Source of the DNA: Poindextera sp965277425 | GTDB taxonomy: Bacteria > Pseudomonadota > Alphaproteobacteria > Caulobacterales > Caulobacteraceae | Reading direction: 5' to 3' | Length of the DNA stretch: 64,000 bases | Assembly (NCBI GenBank): GCA_965277425.1 | Contig: CBDICR010000007.1 | Coordinates: 372,001 to 436,000 of the forward strand | In this document: positions 51,468 through 60,204 of the stretch, piece by piece | How the letters are laid out: each line of letters begins with the position of its first letter | Numbering within the stretch: the stretch's first letter is position 1 | The notes under the pieces: generated by a model | What the model saw: the letters and a program-made list of their open reading frames with translations, nothing else | Told to the model about the DNA's origin: nothing | The model's database searches: none | Translations under genes and position numbers: made by a program

Positions 51468-54400
51468 TCAGAACGAAAGCCTGACCCCGGCCGACACGGA
51501 CTGGTCGCTCCAATTGCTCGACACGGTGGCCCTGTATTTGACGAAGGCGGTGAAGCGGCGGCCCTGCGCCGACAGGCCGGCGCCCAGAATGGCGGTGTTG
51601 GGATTGAGGTTCAAACGGTTGCCGGCGAAGACCGTGCCATCGGCGGCGGTCAGAGTCTGGTCCCCGCCGTTGGCGGCGGCCTGGTCGTAACGATACCCGG
51701 CCACGAGGTCCGGCGTGATCTTGGTCCCATCGGCGGTCGCGAACGGCCGGGCTAGGTCGAGGGCGGCGAAGGGCTCGACGCCGGTGAAGCTGGTCGCCGC
51801 CCCCCTGACCGCGAACCCGTGCAACGGCCCGTCGTGCTCATTGAAGGCGCCGCCCTCGATGTTCGTCACGACGAGGCCCGCCATTGGCGTGACGACGAAG
51901 GCCGCCAGCGACATCGGAGCGGCGATCTGCACGCCGCCGGTGAAGGCGTCGCTGCTCCAGGACGCGGTGACGGCGCCGATGCCCGTCGCCCGCCGGCTGC
52001 TGTTCCAGGCGTGGGCGTAGCTGAGCGCCCCGCTGATCACCGCGCCGCCGGCGGCCTGTGAACCGTACAGGCTGACGCTCACGCTCTGTTGGTTGGTCGA
52101 GCCTCCGGCGCTATCGGAGAGCGTGGCGCCGTCATAGCCGACCGCGGCGCCTAAACGGCCGCCCGGACCGACGGCCGCATCGCCGCCGACCTCCACGCCG
52201 GTGTCGGTGGCCCGGAACGGGTCGCTTGCGCTCAGCCATGATCCGCCCGCGCGGACCCATCCGCCGGAGCCGCCGCTGGAGGCGTTGTCGAACCGGTCCC
52301 CGGTCTCGGTGGACAGGCCTCGGAGCAGCAGTCCCGAGAGCTGGTCCTGATTGGCTTCGGCGAACACGAATTCCTGAGCGCTGTACAGCTGCCGGTCATG
52401 CGGCGGCACGACCGTCGGCGTGGGTGTCGGCGTGGGCGTGGGTGTCGGTGTTGGGGTGGGCGTGGGTGTCGGAGTCGGAGTCGGAGTCGGATTCGGTGTG
52501 GGCGTCGGTGTCGGTGTCGGGGTCGGCGTGGGTGTTGGGGTTGGGGTTGGGGTTGGCGTCGGCGTCGGAGTCGGAGTCGGAGTCGGAGTCGGAGTGGGTG
52601 TCGGCGTGGGCGTCGGTGTCGGCGTGGGTGTTGGGGTTGGGGTTGGGGTTGGGGTTGGGGTTGGCGTCGGAGTCGGTGTCGGTGTCGGAGTCGGAGTCGG
52701 TGTCGGAGTCGGAGTCGGCGTGGGTGTCGGAGTGGGTGTCGGGGTTGGCGTGGGTGTCGGTGTCGGCGTCCCCGTCGACAGGACAAGGCTGGCGGTGGTC
52801 GAGGTGTAGGCCACGCTTTCGGTCAACCCGGCTGGAACCGACGTGCCGGCTGTAGGGCCGTTGGTGGCGAAGGTCCCGGTCAGCGCGGCGCTGGTCAGGA
52901 AGGGTCTGCCGCTCGGGGAGGTGGCCTCGTAGGTTCCGGACGCGTAGGCGAAATTGACCGCGCCGGCCAGGCTGGCCGCGCCCGAAACATTGACCAGGTC
53001 AATGGTGGTGGGCGTGACGCCGATAACCAGCTTGCCGGTCGAGGTCTGCGTGTAGGAGCCCATGATAGTCAGGGTATTGCCGCCGAGCACGCCGCCATTG
53101 GTCAGGTCGAGCGTCCCGGCGTTGTCGAACGCCAGGCTTCCCGCCGTCGCCGAGATGGTCGGGTTGACGTCGGCGCCGGCGAAAAGCGTCGAGCTTGAGT
53201 CGATATTGACGCCGGTCGCATTGCCGAGCGTCAACGGGCCGGTCAGCGTCCACTGGGTGCCGTTGTCCAGGTTGATCGTCGACCAGTTGACCAGGTTCAC
53301 CCCGAGCGCGGGGTCGTCCATATAGCCGTTGCGCGCCGTGCCGAACGACCCGCCCATGTACTGGACGTTGTCCAGGGTCAGCACGTTGGCCGTGCCGTTG
53401 CCGGCGGCGATGTGGGTGACGCCGGAAAGGTTGGCCGAGGTCAGATTGGTCAGGTTGACGATGGAGCCGCCGCTCGTCCCGAACTCGCCCAGATCGATAG
53501 GGCCGGTGAAGGCGCCGCCGCTGAAATTGACCGTGCCGCCGTTGTAGGCCTCGATCGAGCCGTTCACCGAGCCGCTCTGCAGATTCACGGTGCTGCCCGC
53601 GCTCCCGATATAGATCTCGCCGGTGATGTTTCCGGTGTTGTTCAGGATCATCGGAGTCAACAGATCAAAAACCGCCAAGCCCGACGCATTGCCCGAACTC
53701 GTACTGATGGCGCCGGCATTGTTGACGGTCGTCAGGCCGGTCCCGTCGATACCAACGCCTTCTTGCGCTCCCGTCGCGCCGGCGCCTGAATTGATCGTCA
53801 AGGTCGTCGGGCCGTCGCCCTCGACGCGGATCCCGTAGGTGGCCGTTCCGGTGACCTGGCCACTCACGGTGACGCTCGTGTTTCCAGCGCCACGGTCCTC
53901 CGCGAAGATGCCTCCGGGCCCGGTGACCGCGGCCATCGCGTTCAAGGTGAAGGCGCCCGCGCCATAGGTGCGGGCGTCGATGCCATAGCGGTCGATCGAC
54001 GACCCGCCCACGCTTGTCACCGTCCCCGCGGTCGTGACGGTCAGGGGTCCGTTGCCGACATTGGAGGCGGCCACCGCATCATTAGGGCCGGTGACCGCCT
54101 CCTTCGCATAGAGCGTGATATAGGAGGTGTTCTTGCTGCCCACGGCGCTGACCCCGCCACCGACGGTCCCCGACGTGGTGACCGAGACCGGTCCAAAACC
54201 GTTGCTGCTGGCCAGGACGCCGCCCGTCACCTGGGCGCCGGTTTCCAATATAACGCCTGTCGAGCTTGCGCCGCCCAAGGCGGCCACGCTCCCGGTCACC
54301 GGAGCGCTCAGGTTGACGTTCAGCGCTCCAACCCCAAGCGCTTGGGCCAAGGCTCCCCCACTGACGGTCCCCGTTGCGTGGACGGTGACGTTGCCGTAGC

Positions 54401-55406
54401 CGGAGACGATCAGGCCGGACTTGCCGCCGCTGACGGGTCCCGAGGTGGTCACCGTCAGGTTTCCCGCGCCCAGGTTGTTGGCGGAGATGCCGTCCACCGT
54501 TCCGCTGACGCCGGCGGCGTTGATTCCCAACCCGCCATTGCCAAAGGCGGTGGCGTCGATGCCGTCGCCGCTCGTGCCGGTCACCGATTGCGTCGTGGTC
54601 ACCGAAAGCAGGCCCGAGCCCCTGTGGCTCGCCGATATGCCCGTGGTCCCGCTCACATTGCCGGTGGCGTTGACGGTCATCGTCGTCGCGGCGCCGTACC
54701 GGGTATAGGCGTAGATGCCGTCGCCCGTGGAGGCGGTCACCGTACCCGAAGTCGATATCGAAACCGGGCCGGTGCTGGCGAAGCGAACGCCGATGGCGTT
54801 GCCGCCCGCGGCCGAGACGTTGCCCGCCGTGACCAAAACCGAGGCGCCGTAGAAGGTGTTGGAGAGCACGACGATGCCACCTTGGCCGCTCGAGCTCTGC
54901 TCCACGACCGATCCCGTGGCGTCGACCGTGATGTTTCCGTTGCCGAAGTTGTGAACGTCGATCCCGGCCACGTTGCCGGTCACCGTCCCGGATGTGTAGA
55001 CGCTGGTGGCGCCTCCGCCGCCGCTGACATAGATGCCGTCGCTGGTCGCGCCGGTGACAGGCCCGGACGTGGTTATGCTGATGGCGCCGGAGCCGCCGTT
55101 CAACGTCGAGCCAATGCCGTTTCCGTTGCCGGTGATCGTCGAATCGTTCAGGTCGGTGAAGGAGCCGGGACCCTTCAGGTCGATCGCATCGCCCGAGACG
55201 ACGTCGATGCCGAAGCCCGGCGCCGTGGTCGCGACGATCGCATTGCCGCCGCCGAAGGTGATGGTCTGGGTGGTGTCGGCGCCGCTGTTGGCGGGGCCGG
55301 AGCAGACGACGACGGCGCCGGTGGTGCAGCTTCCGGCGACGGCGTGGCCAGGATCGGCCATCATCAGGCCGGCCAGCGCCGTGCCGATCAGCAGCCGGTC
55401 ATGCAA
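51468..55406 (-). CDS. Autotransporter adhesin-like protein with Pro-Thr linker
   Basis: From TTG 55406 the product has 1312 residues. A signal peptide (RLLIGTALAGLMMADPGHAVA) is followed by a ~850-residue passenger of short beta-helix repeats (TTSGPVTGATSDGIYVSG, GNVSGTTGISASHRG and the like), a linker of 59 Pro-Thr dipeptides (52413-52766) and a C-terminal barrel (from DRQLYSAQEFVFAEANQDQLSG) ending in Phe (VSAGVRLSF), the usual BAM signal. The TTG has GAGG eight bases upstream and gives a clean signal peptide. The alternative ATG at 55529 adds ~40 residues with no good ribosome site. The passenger is probably surface-exposed, and the downstream partner gene is a DUF4915 protein. Confidence 0.88.
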   Translation of the reverse strand: MHDRLLIGTALAGLMMADPGHAVAGSCTTGAVVVCSGPANSGADTTQTITFGGGNAIVATTAPGFGIDVVSGDAIDLKGPGSFTDLNDSTITGNGNGIGSTLNGGSGAISITTSGPVTGATSDGIYVSGGGGATSVYTSGTVTGNVAGIDVHNFGNGNITVDATGSVVEQSSSGQGGIVVLSNTFYGASVLVTAGNVSAAGGNAIGVRFASTGPVSISTSGTVTASTGDGIYAYTRYGAATTMTVNATGNVSGTTGISASHRGSGLLSVTTTQSVTGTSGDGIDATAFGNGGLGINAAGVSGTVDGISANNLGAGNLTVTTSGPVSGGKSGLIVSGYGNVTVHATGTVSGGALAQALGVGALNVNLSAPVTGSVAALGGASSTGVILETGAQVTGGVLASSNGFGPVSVTTSGTVGGGVSAVGSKNTSYITLYAKEAVTGPNDAVAASNVGNGPLTVTTAGTVTSVGGSSIDRYGIDARTYGAGAFTLNAMAAVTGPGGIFAEDRGAGNTSVTVSGQVTGTATYGIRVEGDGPTTLTINSGAGATGAQEGVGIDGTGLTTVNNAGAISTSSGNASGLAVFDLLTPMILNNTGNITGEIYIGSAGSTVNLQSGSVNGSIEAYNGGTVNFSGGAFTGPIDLGEFGTSGGSIVNLTNLTSANLSGVTHIAAGNGTANVLTLDNVQYMGGSFGTARNGYMDDPALGVNLVNWSTINLDNGTQWTLTGPLTLGNATGVNIDSSSTLFAGADVNPTISATAGSLAFDNAGTLDLTNGGVLGGNTLTIMGSYTQTSTGKLVIGVTPTTIDLVNVSGAASLAGAVNFAYASGTYEATSPSGRPFLTSAALTGTFATNGPTAGTSVPAGLTESVAYTSTTASLVLSTGTPTPTPTPTPTPTPTPTPTPTPTPTPTPTPTPTPTPTPTPTPTPTPTPTPTPTPTPTPTPTPTPTPTPTPTPTPTPTPTPTPTPTPTPTPTPNPTPTPTPTPTPTPTPTPTPTPTPTPTVVPPHDRQLYSAQEFVFAEANQDQLSGLLLRGLSTETGDRFDNASSGGSGGWVRAGGSWLSASDPFRATDTGVEVGGDAAVGPGGRLGAAVGYDGATLSDSAGGSTNQQSVSVSLYGSQAAGGAVISGALSYAHAWNSSRRATGIGAVTASWSSDAFTGGVQIAAPMSLAAFVVTPMAGLVVTNIEGGAFNEHDGPLHGFAVRGAATSFTGVEPFAALDLARPFATADGTKITPDLVAGYRYDQAAANGGDQTLTAADGTVFAGNRLNLNPNTAILGAGLSAQGRRFTAFVKYRATVSSNWSDQSVSAGVRLSF
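52413..52766 (-). repeat. Hexanucleotide tandem repeat encoding (Pro-Thr)59
   Basis: 354 bases consist of 59 six-base units coding Pro-Thr, with one unit carrying Asn instead of Thr. Synonymous codons vary (CCG/CCC/CCA/CCT-like and ACG/ACA/ACC/ACT), and blocks such as repeated CCAACC units occur more than once, indicating past unequal duplication. Since units are multiples of three, length changes would not break the frame. Confidence 0.9.
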
Positions 55407-55647
55407 AGACCTGGCCTCAAGGCGGCGGCCGGGGCCGAAGGCGCCGAGGCCTCTTTCGTGGCGCGCATCGGCCGCCGCGCCGCGTTGGTGAAATGCCAAA
55501 ATTCGTTGCAACGTCGCCCCTCGCGCCATCGATCCAAGACCATCGCCGCGGGGTGCGCCTGCCCGCGCGCCTAGGCTGCTTGACCGGGCATGGTGACAAA
55601 CGATTCCAGCGCGCACATGACTCAAACGCACTATGTCGCGGGAAAAG

Positions 55648-55740
55648 GGGGACACGGACGGCTTGTGACGCCATCGGTCGAAACCGCCGCCCTGAGCCGG
55701 CGGTATTCGCAAGATGGCGGAAAAGCGTGCGTGTTGCCGG
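55648..55740. repeat. GGGGACAC-type repeat, degenerate copy C
   Basis: This unit begins GGGGACACGGACGGCTTGTGACG, close to the left halves of copies A and B. It contains GGAAAAGCGTGCGTGT near the right, but has lost the terminal GTCCCC and differs in the middle (a GCCGCC…GGCGG hairpin). It lies between the second autotransporter and the thioesterase gene. Confidence 0.6.
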
Positions 55741-55785
55741 CCAAGGGTCTTTCATGACGCAACGGCGCTTGGGTAGAGAAAGGCC

Positions 55786-56610
55786 ATGAGTCCGATCCGC
55801 ACCGTCGCCAGCCCCATCACCCCCGTCGCGCCCGGTCGTTGGACCACCGTCGCCGGACCCGAATGGAGCAACCCCGGGGGCGGCCTGTGGGGCGGTTACG
55901 CGATCGGGCTTTGCATACGGGTGCTGGAGGCCGAGCCGGAAGCCGTGGGCGAGGCGCTGTCCCTGACCCTGACCTATATCGCGGCGCTGCGCGCCGGCGA
56001 CCTCGACATCCGCACACGGCGGCTGCGGCAGGGCGGCTCCGTCGGGGTCTGGGAGGTGGAGCTTTCGCCGGCCGGGTCGGATCAGGTCGGCGTGCACGCC
56101 ATCGTCACCCTGGCTCGGCGACCGAAGACCCCGGACTTCGCCTTCGCGAAAATGCCCGACGCGCCGGCGCCGGAGAGCCTGCCGGCGCCCGAAATGCCCG
56201 AGGCCGCTTCACATTACGGCGCGTCCGCCTTCGAGCGGCGCAGCCTGGAGGGATTTCCGCCGACGCCGTCGGGGGACTCGCGATCCCTGGCCTGGGTGCG
56301 CTCGCGGCGCGGGCCATTGGACAAGGCGCTTTTGGGCATGATCACCGACAATTCGGCGCCGCGGGCCATGTACGCGCTCGGGCCGACCATCATGACCACC
56401 ACCCTGTCGCTCACCGCCTATCTGCACGCCACCGTCGATGAGATCGCGGAGGTCGGCGACGACTTCATCCTGGTGGAGTGCGAGGGCCGCGTCGGCGGCG
56501 GCGGCGCCTCGGACGAGCGCTCGAGCTACTGGCGCCGCGACGGCAAGCTGCTGGCGACCAGCGAGCAGTTGGCCTGGTACCGGGAGTTGCGGCGCAGCTC
56601 GCCTGAGTAG
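55786..56610 (+). CDS. Acyl-CoA thioesterase family protein (double hot-dog)
   Basis: The 274-residue protein resembles TesB-like/4HBT_3 thioesterases. The N-terminal hot-dog contains the GGGLWGGYAIGLCIRVLEAEP helix and the YIAALRAGDLDIRTRRLRQGGSVGVWEVEL sheet. The second hot-dog contains SLTAYLHATVDEIAEVGDDFILVECEGRVGG and ends in SYWRRDGKLLATSEQLAWYR. It would hydrolyse acyl-CoA thioesters in the cytosol. The chain preference is unknown. A degenerate repeat precedes the gene and a toxin–antitoxin locus follows. Confidence 0.88.
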   Translation: MSPIRTVASPITPVAPGRWTTVAGPEWSNPGGGLWGGYAIGLCIRVLEAEPEAVGEALSLTLTYIAALRAGDLDIRTRRLRQGGSVGVWEVELSPAGSDQVGVHAIVTLARRPKTPDFAFAKMPDAPAPESLPAPEMPEAASHYGASAFERRSLEGFPPTPSGDSRSLAWVRSRRGPLDKALLGMITDNSAPRAMYALGPTIMTTTLSLTAYLHATVDEIAEVGDDFILVECEGRVGGGGASDERSSYWRRDGKLLATSEQLAWYRELRRSSPE

Positions 56611-56661
56611 TGGGGCCTGGCAAGACAATGAAGGCGTGTGTGTCTTCCTTTTAGAAATACA

Positions 56662-56690
56662 TTGCGGAGGTATGCAAAATTTTGTATTAT
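56662..56690 (+). promoter_or_regulatory. Promoter of the Gp49-like/HTH module, probably leaderless
   Basis: TTGCGG (56662-56667) and TATTAT (56685-56690) are separated by 17 bases, a good sigma-70 spacing. The spacer contains the near-palindrome GCAAAATTTTGT, a possible antitoxin operator. The predicted start of transcription falls on or next to the ATG at 56698, so the toxin mRNA may lack a leader. Confidence 0.6.
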
Positions 56691-56697
56691 CCGCTCG

Positions 56698-57040
56698 ATG
56701 AATGATGCCGCCAAAGCCGTGAAGTTTTGCGGCGGCGCCCTTGATGATCTGCGCGCCTTCGTCAGCTCTGCGCGACGGGCTGCGGGCTACGAATTGGACA
56801 AGGTGCAGAACGGCCGCGATCCGAGTGATTGGAAACCGATGAATTCGGTCGGCGCTGGCGTAAGGGAAATCCGGATTCGGGACGCCAAGCGGTGCGTTCC
56901 GGATCCTCTATGTGGCGAAATTCGCAGAGACTGTCTATGTGCTGCACTGTTTTCAGAAGAAGAGGCGGGCGACCAGCAAAATCGACCTCGACCTAGCCGC
57001 TAAACGATATCGGGACGTGTTGAAGGACTTGAATCAATGA
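56698..57040 (+). pseudogene. Gp49-like (RelE superfamily) toxin gene broken by a one-base insertion
   Basis: The first ~60 codons read VKFCGGALDDLRAFVSSARR and then GVREIRIRD, which is the N-terminal half of a phage-derived Gp49-like/HigB toxin. At about 56887 an extra A in GCCAAGCGGTGCG shifts the frame. Without it the protein continues as ASGAFRILYVAKF, then VYVLHCFQKK and AAKRYRDVLKDLNQ, giving a full 113-residue toxin whose TGA overlaps the antitoxin ATG (ATGA). As written, the frame ends at about 57003 with a nonsense tail. It is either a true inactivated toxin or a sequencing error. Confidence 0.85.
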
Positions 57041-57318
57041 GCAGCGACAGTTTCGCCAGCATTTGGGATGCGATCGAAGACACGCCGGCTGAAGCAGAGA
57101 ACATGAAGCTTCGCTCGGCTCTGATGATGGCGCTCGAAGACCATATCCGAGGCGAAGGCTGGACCCAGGCTGAAGCGGCGCGCCGGCTCAGCGTGACGCA
57201 GCCGCGCATCTCGGACCTGTTGCGCGGCAAGATACACTTGTTTGGCCTCGATACCCTGGTGAACATGGTGGTGGCGGCCGGCTTGCGTGTGGAGATGCAC
57301 ATCGCCAAAGCGGCTTAA
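57037..57318 (+). CDS. XRE/HigA-like helix-turn-helix antitoxin
   Basis: The 93-residue protein reads WDAIEDTPAEAENMKLRSALMMALEDHI at the start. A helix-turn-helix follows, GWTQAEAARRLSVTQPRISDLLRGKIHLF, ending LVNMVVAAGLRVEMHIAKA. This is the standard HTH antitoxin partner of Gp49-like toxins. It overlaps the restored toxin frame by four bases and is itself intact, as expected if the toxin has been lost first. It would bind its own promoter, possibly at the AAAATTTT site. Confidence 0.9.
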   Translation: MSSDSFASIWDAIEDTPAEAENMKLRSALMMALEDHIRGEGWTQAEAARRLSVTQPRISDLLRGKIHLFGLDTLVNMVVAAGLRVEMHIAKAA

Positions 57319-57443
57319 TCCGCGCCTTGCGGGTATGGCGGCATGTGTGAGGATCGCCATCGCAGCGGCCATCGGCCTTTCGCGCGCCCCAGTCCGGGGG
57401 TAAGCCAGCGCCGAACATCAACCCAGGCGCTGCGCACAGGCTC

Positions 57444-57866
57444 ATGATCGGCAAACTGAACCACGTCGGGATCGCCACGCCCTCGATCGAGGAGTCGTGG
57501 AGGCTCTATCGAGACCTGCTCGGGGTCAGCGACATCACCGAACGGCGCGCCCTGCCGGAGCAGGGGGTGTGGGTGAGTTTCGTCAACCTGCCCAACGCCC
57601 AGATCGAGCTGATCGAGCCGTACGGCGAGGCCTCGCCCATCCACGCCTTCCTGGCCAAGAACCCGCGCGGCGGCCAGCACCATGTCTGTTTCGAAGTGGC
57701 CGACATCCTCGCCGCCCGCGACGAGATGCGCGCCAAGGGCGCCAGCGTGCTCGGAACCGGCGAGCCGCGCATCGGCGCGCACGGGGTCCCGGTGATTTTC
57801 GTTCACCCAAAGGACATGGGCGGGGTATTGGTCGAATTGATGCAAACCCCGACGAACGCCCACTGA
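57444..57866 (+). CDS. mce: Methylmalonyl-CoA epimerase
   Basis: The 140-residue VOC-fold enzyme interconverts the (R) and (S) forms of methylmalonyl-CoA in propionate catabolism. Metal ligands are visible as His in KLNHVGIATPS, His in GGQHHVCFEVADI and Glu in GVLVELMQTP. Length is typical. It overlaps the following DUF1467 gene by one base (TGATG), beginning a four-gene chain to lolD. The ~125 bases before it hold no clear feature. Confidence 0.95.
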   Translation: MIGKLNHVGIATPSIEESWRLYRDLLGVSDITERRALPEQGVWVSFVNLPNAQIELIEPYGEASPIHAFLAKNPRGGQHHVCFEVADILAARDEMRAKGASVLGTGEPRIGAHGVPVIFVHPKDMGGVLVELMQTPTNAH

Positions 57867-58135
57867 TGGGCCCAGCCCTGTCCTTCGTTGTCTATCTGAC
57901 CCTCTGGTGGGTGGTCTTCCTGGCCATCCTGCCCTTAGGGATGACCAGCTATGCCGAAGCCGGCGTCGACAGGGGCGATGGCGGCGATCCCGGCGCACCG
58001 CTCAACCCGAACATCAAGCGCAAGCTGATCACCACCACCTGGGTGGCGATCATCCCGTTCGCGGTGATCTGGCTGGTGGTCTTCTTCCACCTGATCGTCC
58101 TGCCCAACCTCGGCGCCGGCGCGCCGGGCGCATGA
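57866..58135 (+). CDS. DUF1467 family membrane protein
   Basis: The 89-residue protein has two membrane helices (LSFVVYLTLWWVVFLAILPLG and WVAIIPFAVIWLVVFFHLIVL) with a short loop RDGGDPGAPLNPNIKRKLITT-like between them, the DUF1467 signature found in Alphaproteobacteria. The ATG overlaps the mce stop, and its own stop overlaps the lolC start (ATGA). The function is unknown. The conserved position before lolC suggests an envelope role. Confidence 0.9.
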   Translation: MGPALSFVVYLTLWWVVFLAILPLGMTSYAEAGVDRGDGGDPGAPLNPNIKRKLITTTWVAIIPFAVIWLVVFFHLIVLPNLGAGAPGA

Positions 58136-59415
58136 CCGCCGACATCAAGCCCGCCGCGCCGTTCAGCTTCTGGGAACGGTCCATCGCGATGCGCTACCTG
58201 CGCGCCAAGCGCAGGAACGGCGGCGTGGCGCTGATCTCGACCATCTCCTTCATCCTGATCATGCTGGCGGTGGCCATCCTGATCATCGTCATGTCGGTGA
58301 TGAACGGCTTCCGCAGCGAACTGCTCGACCGCATCCTCGGCTTCAACGGCCACATGCACGTGACCGGCGCGGTCCTGATGGAGCCGGAGCGCGACCTGGT
58401 GCTGCAGCGCATCAGCGCCATTCCCGGCGTGATCCAGGCCGCGCCGCTGATCGAGGCGCAGGCCCTGGTGCAGGGCCGGGGCCAGACCTCGGGCGCCATC
58501 GTGCGCGGCATGACGCCGGCCGACGTGCGCGCCACCAAGTTCATCGCCGACAATATCAAGTCCGGCTCGCTGCAGGGCTTCGGCGACGGCGACTATGGCG
58601 GCGACCTGATCCTGGTCGGCGACCGGCTGGCCGCGGCCATGGGAGTCGAGCCGGGCGATACGCTGTCGCTCACCTCGCCGTCCGGGGCCGCGACCGCCTT
58701 CGGCTCGGCCCCGGTCAGCAAGGCCTATACCGTGGGCGGCACCTTCAGCGTCGGCATGAGCCAGTACGACGAAAGCTTCATCTATATGCCGCTGGCCCAG
58801 GCGCAGCTCTTCTTCGGGCGCGGAACTTCGGCCGACTCGATCGAGATCAAGCTGGACGACCCCGATCGCACCGCCCAGATCGCGCCGCTGGTGCAGAAGG
58901 CCGTCGGCCCCGACGGCGTCGTCACCGACTGGCGCAGCCAGGAACAGGCTTATTTCAACGCCCTGGAGGTCGAGCGCACCACCATGACCCTGATCATGGG
59001 GCTTCTGGTGCTGATCGCGGCGGCCAACATCATCTCGTGCCTGATCATGCTGGTGAAGAACAAGAGCCGCGACATCGCCGTGCTGCGCACCCTGGGCGCG
59101 GGGCAGGGGGCGATCCTGCGCATCTTCTTCATGTCCGGCTCGGCGATCGGCGCGCTGGGAACCGTGGCCGGCTTGGCTCTGGGCATCCTGTTCTGCGCTT
59201 ACATCCAGCAGGTGCAGGCCCTGGTGGAATGGGCGACGGGCATGCAGGTGTTCAACGCCGAGATCTATTTCCTCTCGCACATTCCGGCCAAGATCGACTG
59301 GCGCGAGGTCGCCTTCGTCGCCGCCTTCTCGCTTACCGCCTCCTTCGTCGCCACCCTGCCGCCGGCCTTCCAGGCCGCGCGCCTGGACCCGGTCGAGGCC
59401 CTGCGCTTTGAGTGA
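58132..59415 (+). CDS. lolC: Lipoprotein-releasing ABC transporter permease LolC/LolE
   Basis: The 427-residue permease releases outer-membrane lipoproteins from the inner membrane. The MacB/LolC plan is evident: a first membrane helix after FWERSIAMRYLRAKRRNGGVAL, a large periplasmic domain (about 50-275), then three helices (LIMGLLVLIAAANIISCLIML onward) and the C-terminal ending PPAFQAARLDPVEALRFE. Only one permease gene is present, as in many Alphaproteobacteria, so a homodimer is likely. lolD overlaps by eight bases. Confidence 0.95.
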   Translation: MTADIKPAAPFSFWERSIAMRYLRAKRRNGGVALISTISFILIMLAVAILIIVMSVMNGFRSELLDRILGFNGHMHVTGAVLMEPERDLVLQRISAIPGVIQAAPLIEAQALVQGRGQTSGAIVRGMTPADVRATKFIADNIKSGSLQGFGDGDYGGDLILVGDRLAAAMGVEPGDTLSLTSPSGAATAFGSAPVSKAYTVGGTFSVGMSQYDESFIYMPLAQAQLFFGRGTSADSIEIKLDDPDRTAQIAPLVQKAVGPDGVVTDWRSQEQAYFNALEVERTTMTLIMGLLVLIAAANIISCLIMLVKNKSRDIAVLRTLGAGQGAILRIFFMSGSAIGALGTVAGLALGILFCAYIQQVQALVEWATGMQVFNAEIYFLSHIPAKIDWREVAFVAAFSLTASFVATLPPAFQAARLDPVEALRFE

Positions 59416-60097
59416 GCCGATCCTGAAGCTGCGCGGCGTCACGCGCGACTACCCGTCCGGCGAGCGCCTTTTGCAGGTGCTGAAGGGCGTCGACCTCGAC
59501 GTTGAGGCCGGCGAGATCGTCGGCCTGATCGGCCCGTCGGGCTCCGGCAAGTCCAGCCTGCTGCACGCCGCTGGTCTTTTGGAGCGGCCGACAGCCGGGC
59601 AGATCGTCATCGACGGGCGCGATTGCTCCAAGCTGCCGGACGCCGCGCGCAGCCGGGTGCGGCTGGGCCTAATCGGCTTCATCTACCAGTTCCACCACCT
59701 GTCGCCCGAGTTCAGCGCCCTCGACAATGTGGCCCTGCCGCAGATGATGGCCGGGCGCTCGCGCGTCATGGCCCGGCGCCGCGCCGGCGCCATCCTGGAG
59801 CATCTCGGCCTCGGCGACCGGCTGAACCACCAGCCGGGCCAGCTTTCAGGCGGCGAGCAGCAGCGGGTGGCCATCGCCCGCGCCCTGGCCAACGAGCCGC
59901 GCCTGGTGCTGGCCGACGAGCCCACCGGCAACCTCGACCCGACGACCTCGCGGGCGGTCTTCCAGAGCCTGTCCGAGCTGGCCAGCGCCACCGGCGTCGG
60001 GGTGCTGATCGCCACCCACAATATGGAGCTGGCCGGCCACATGCACCGCGTGCTGGCGCTCCGCGACGGGCATCTGGAAGCGCAAAGGGCGGCCTGA
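59408..60097 (+). CDS. lolD: Lipoprotein-releasing system ATP-binding protein LolD
   Basis: The 229-residue ATPase powers lipoprotein release with LolC. Walker A GPSGSGKSS, Q-loop FIYQFHHLSPEFSA (the HHLLPEF-like LolD signature), LSGGEQQRVAI and Walker B LVLADEPTGNLD are all present. It starts with TTG inside the end of lolC, so translation is coupled. The length is standard. Confidence 0.96.
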   Translation: MSEPILKLRGVTRDYPSGERLLQVLKGVDLDVEAGEIVGLIGPSGSGKSSLLHAAGLLERPTAGQIVIDGRDCSKLPDAARSRVRLGLIGFIYQFHHLSPEFSALDNVALPQMMAGRSRVMARRRAGAILEHLGLGDRLNHQPGQLSGGEQQRVAIARALANEPRLVLADEPTGNLDPTTSRAVFQSLSELASATGVGVLIATHNMELAGHMHRVLALRDGHLEAQRAA

Positions 60098-60204
60098 CGG
60101 CGCGTTGCGGCCGCCGTCGCGTTTGCGCCGGCGCCTGGGTTATGCTTGTTCAGTTGAGAGCCCGGGCCGAGCCAAGACCCGGCGATGATCGGAGAGAGAC
60201 GCTT

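Noticed and set aside
52413..52766. Possible CRISPR-like direct repeats
   Set aside because: The periodicity is six bases with no spacers, and it is a Pro-Thr coding array.
55407..55529. Longer N-terminus of the second autotransporter from ATG 55529
   Set aside because: It has no usable ribosome site and would put a ~40-residue Arg/His-rich stretch before the signal peptide. TTG 55406 has GAGG and a clean signal. It remains possible.
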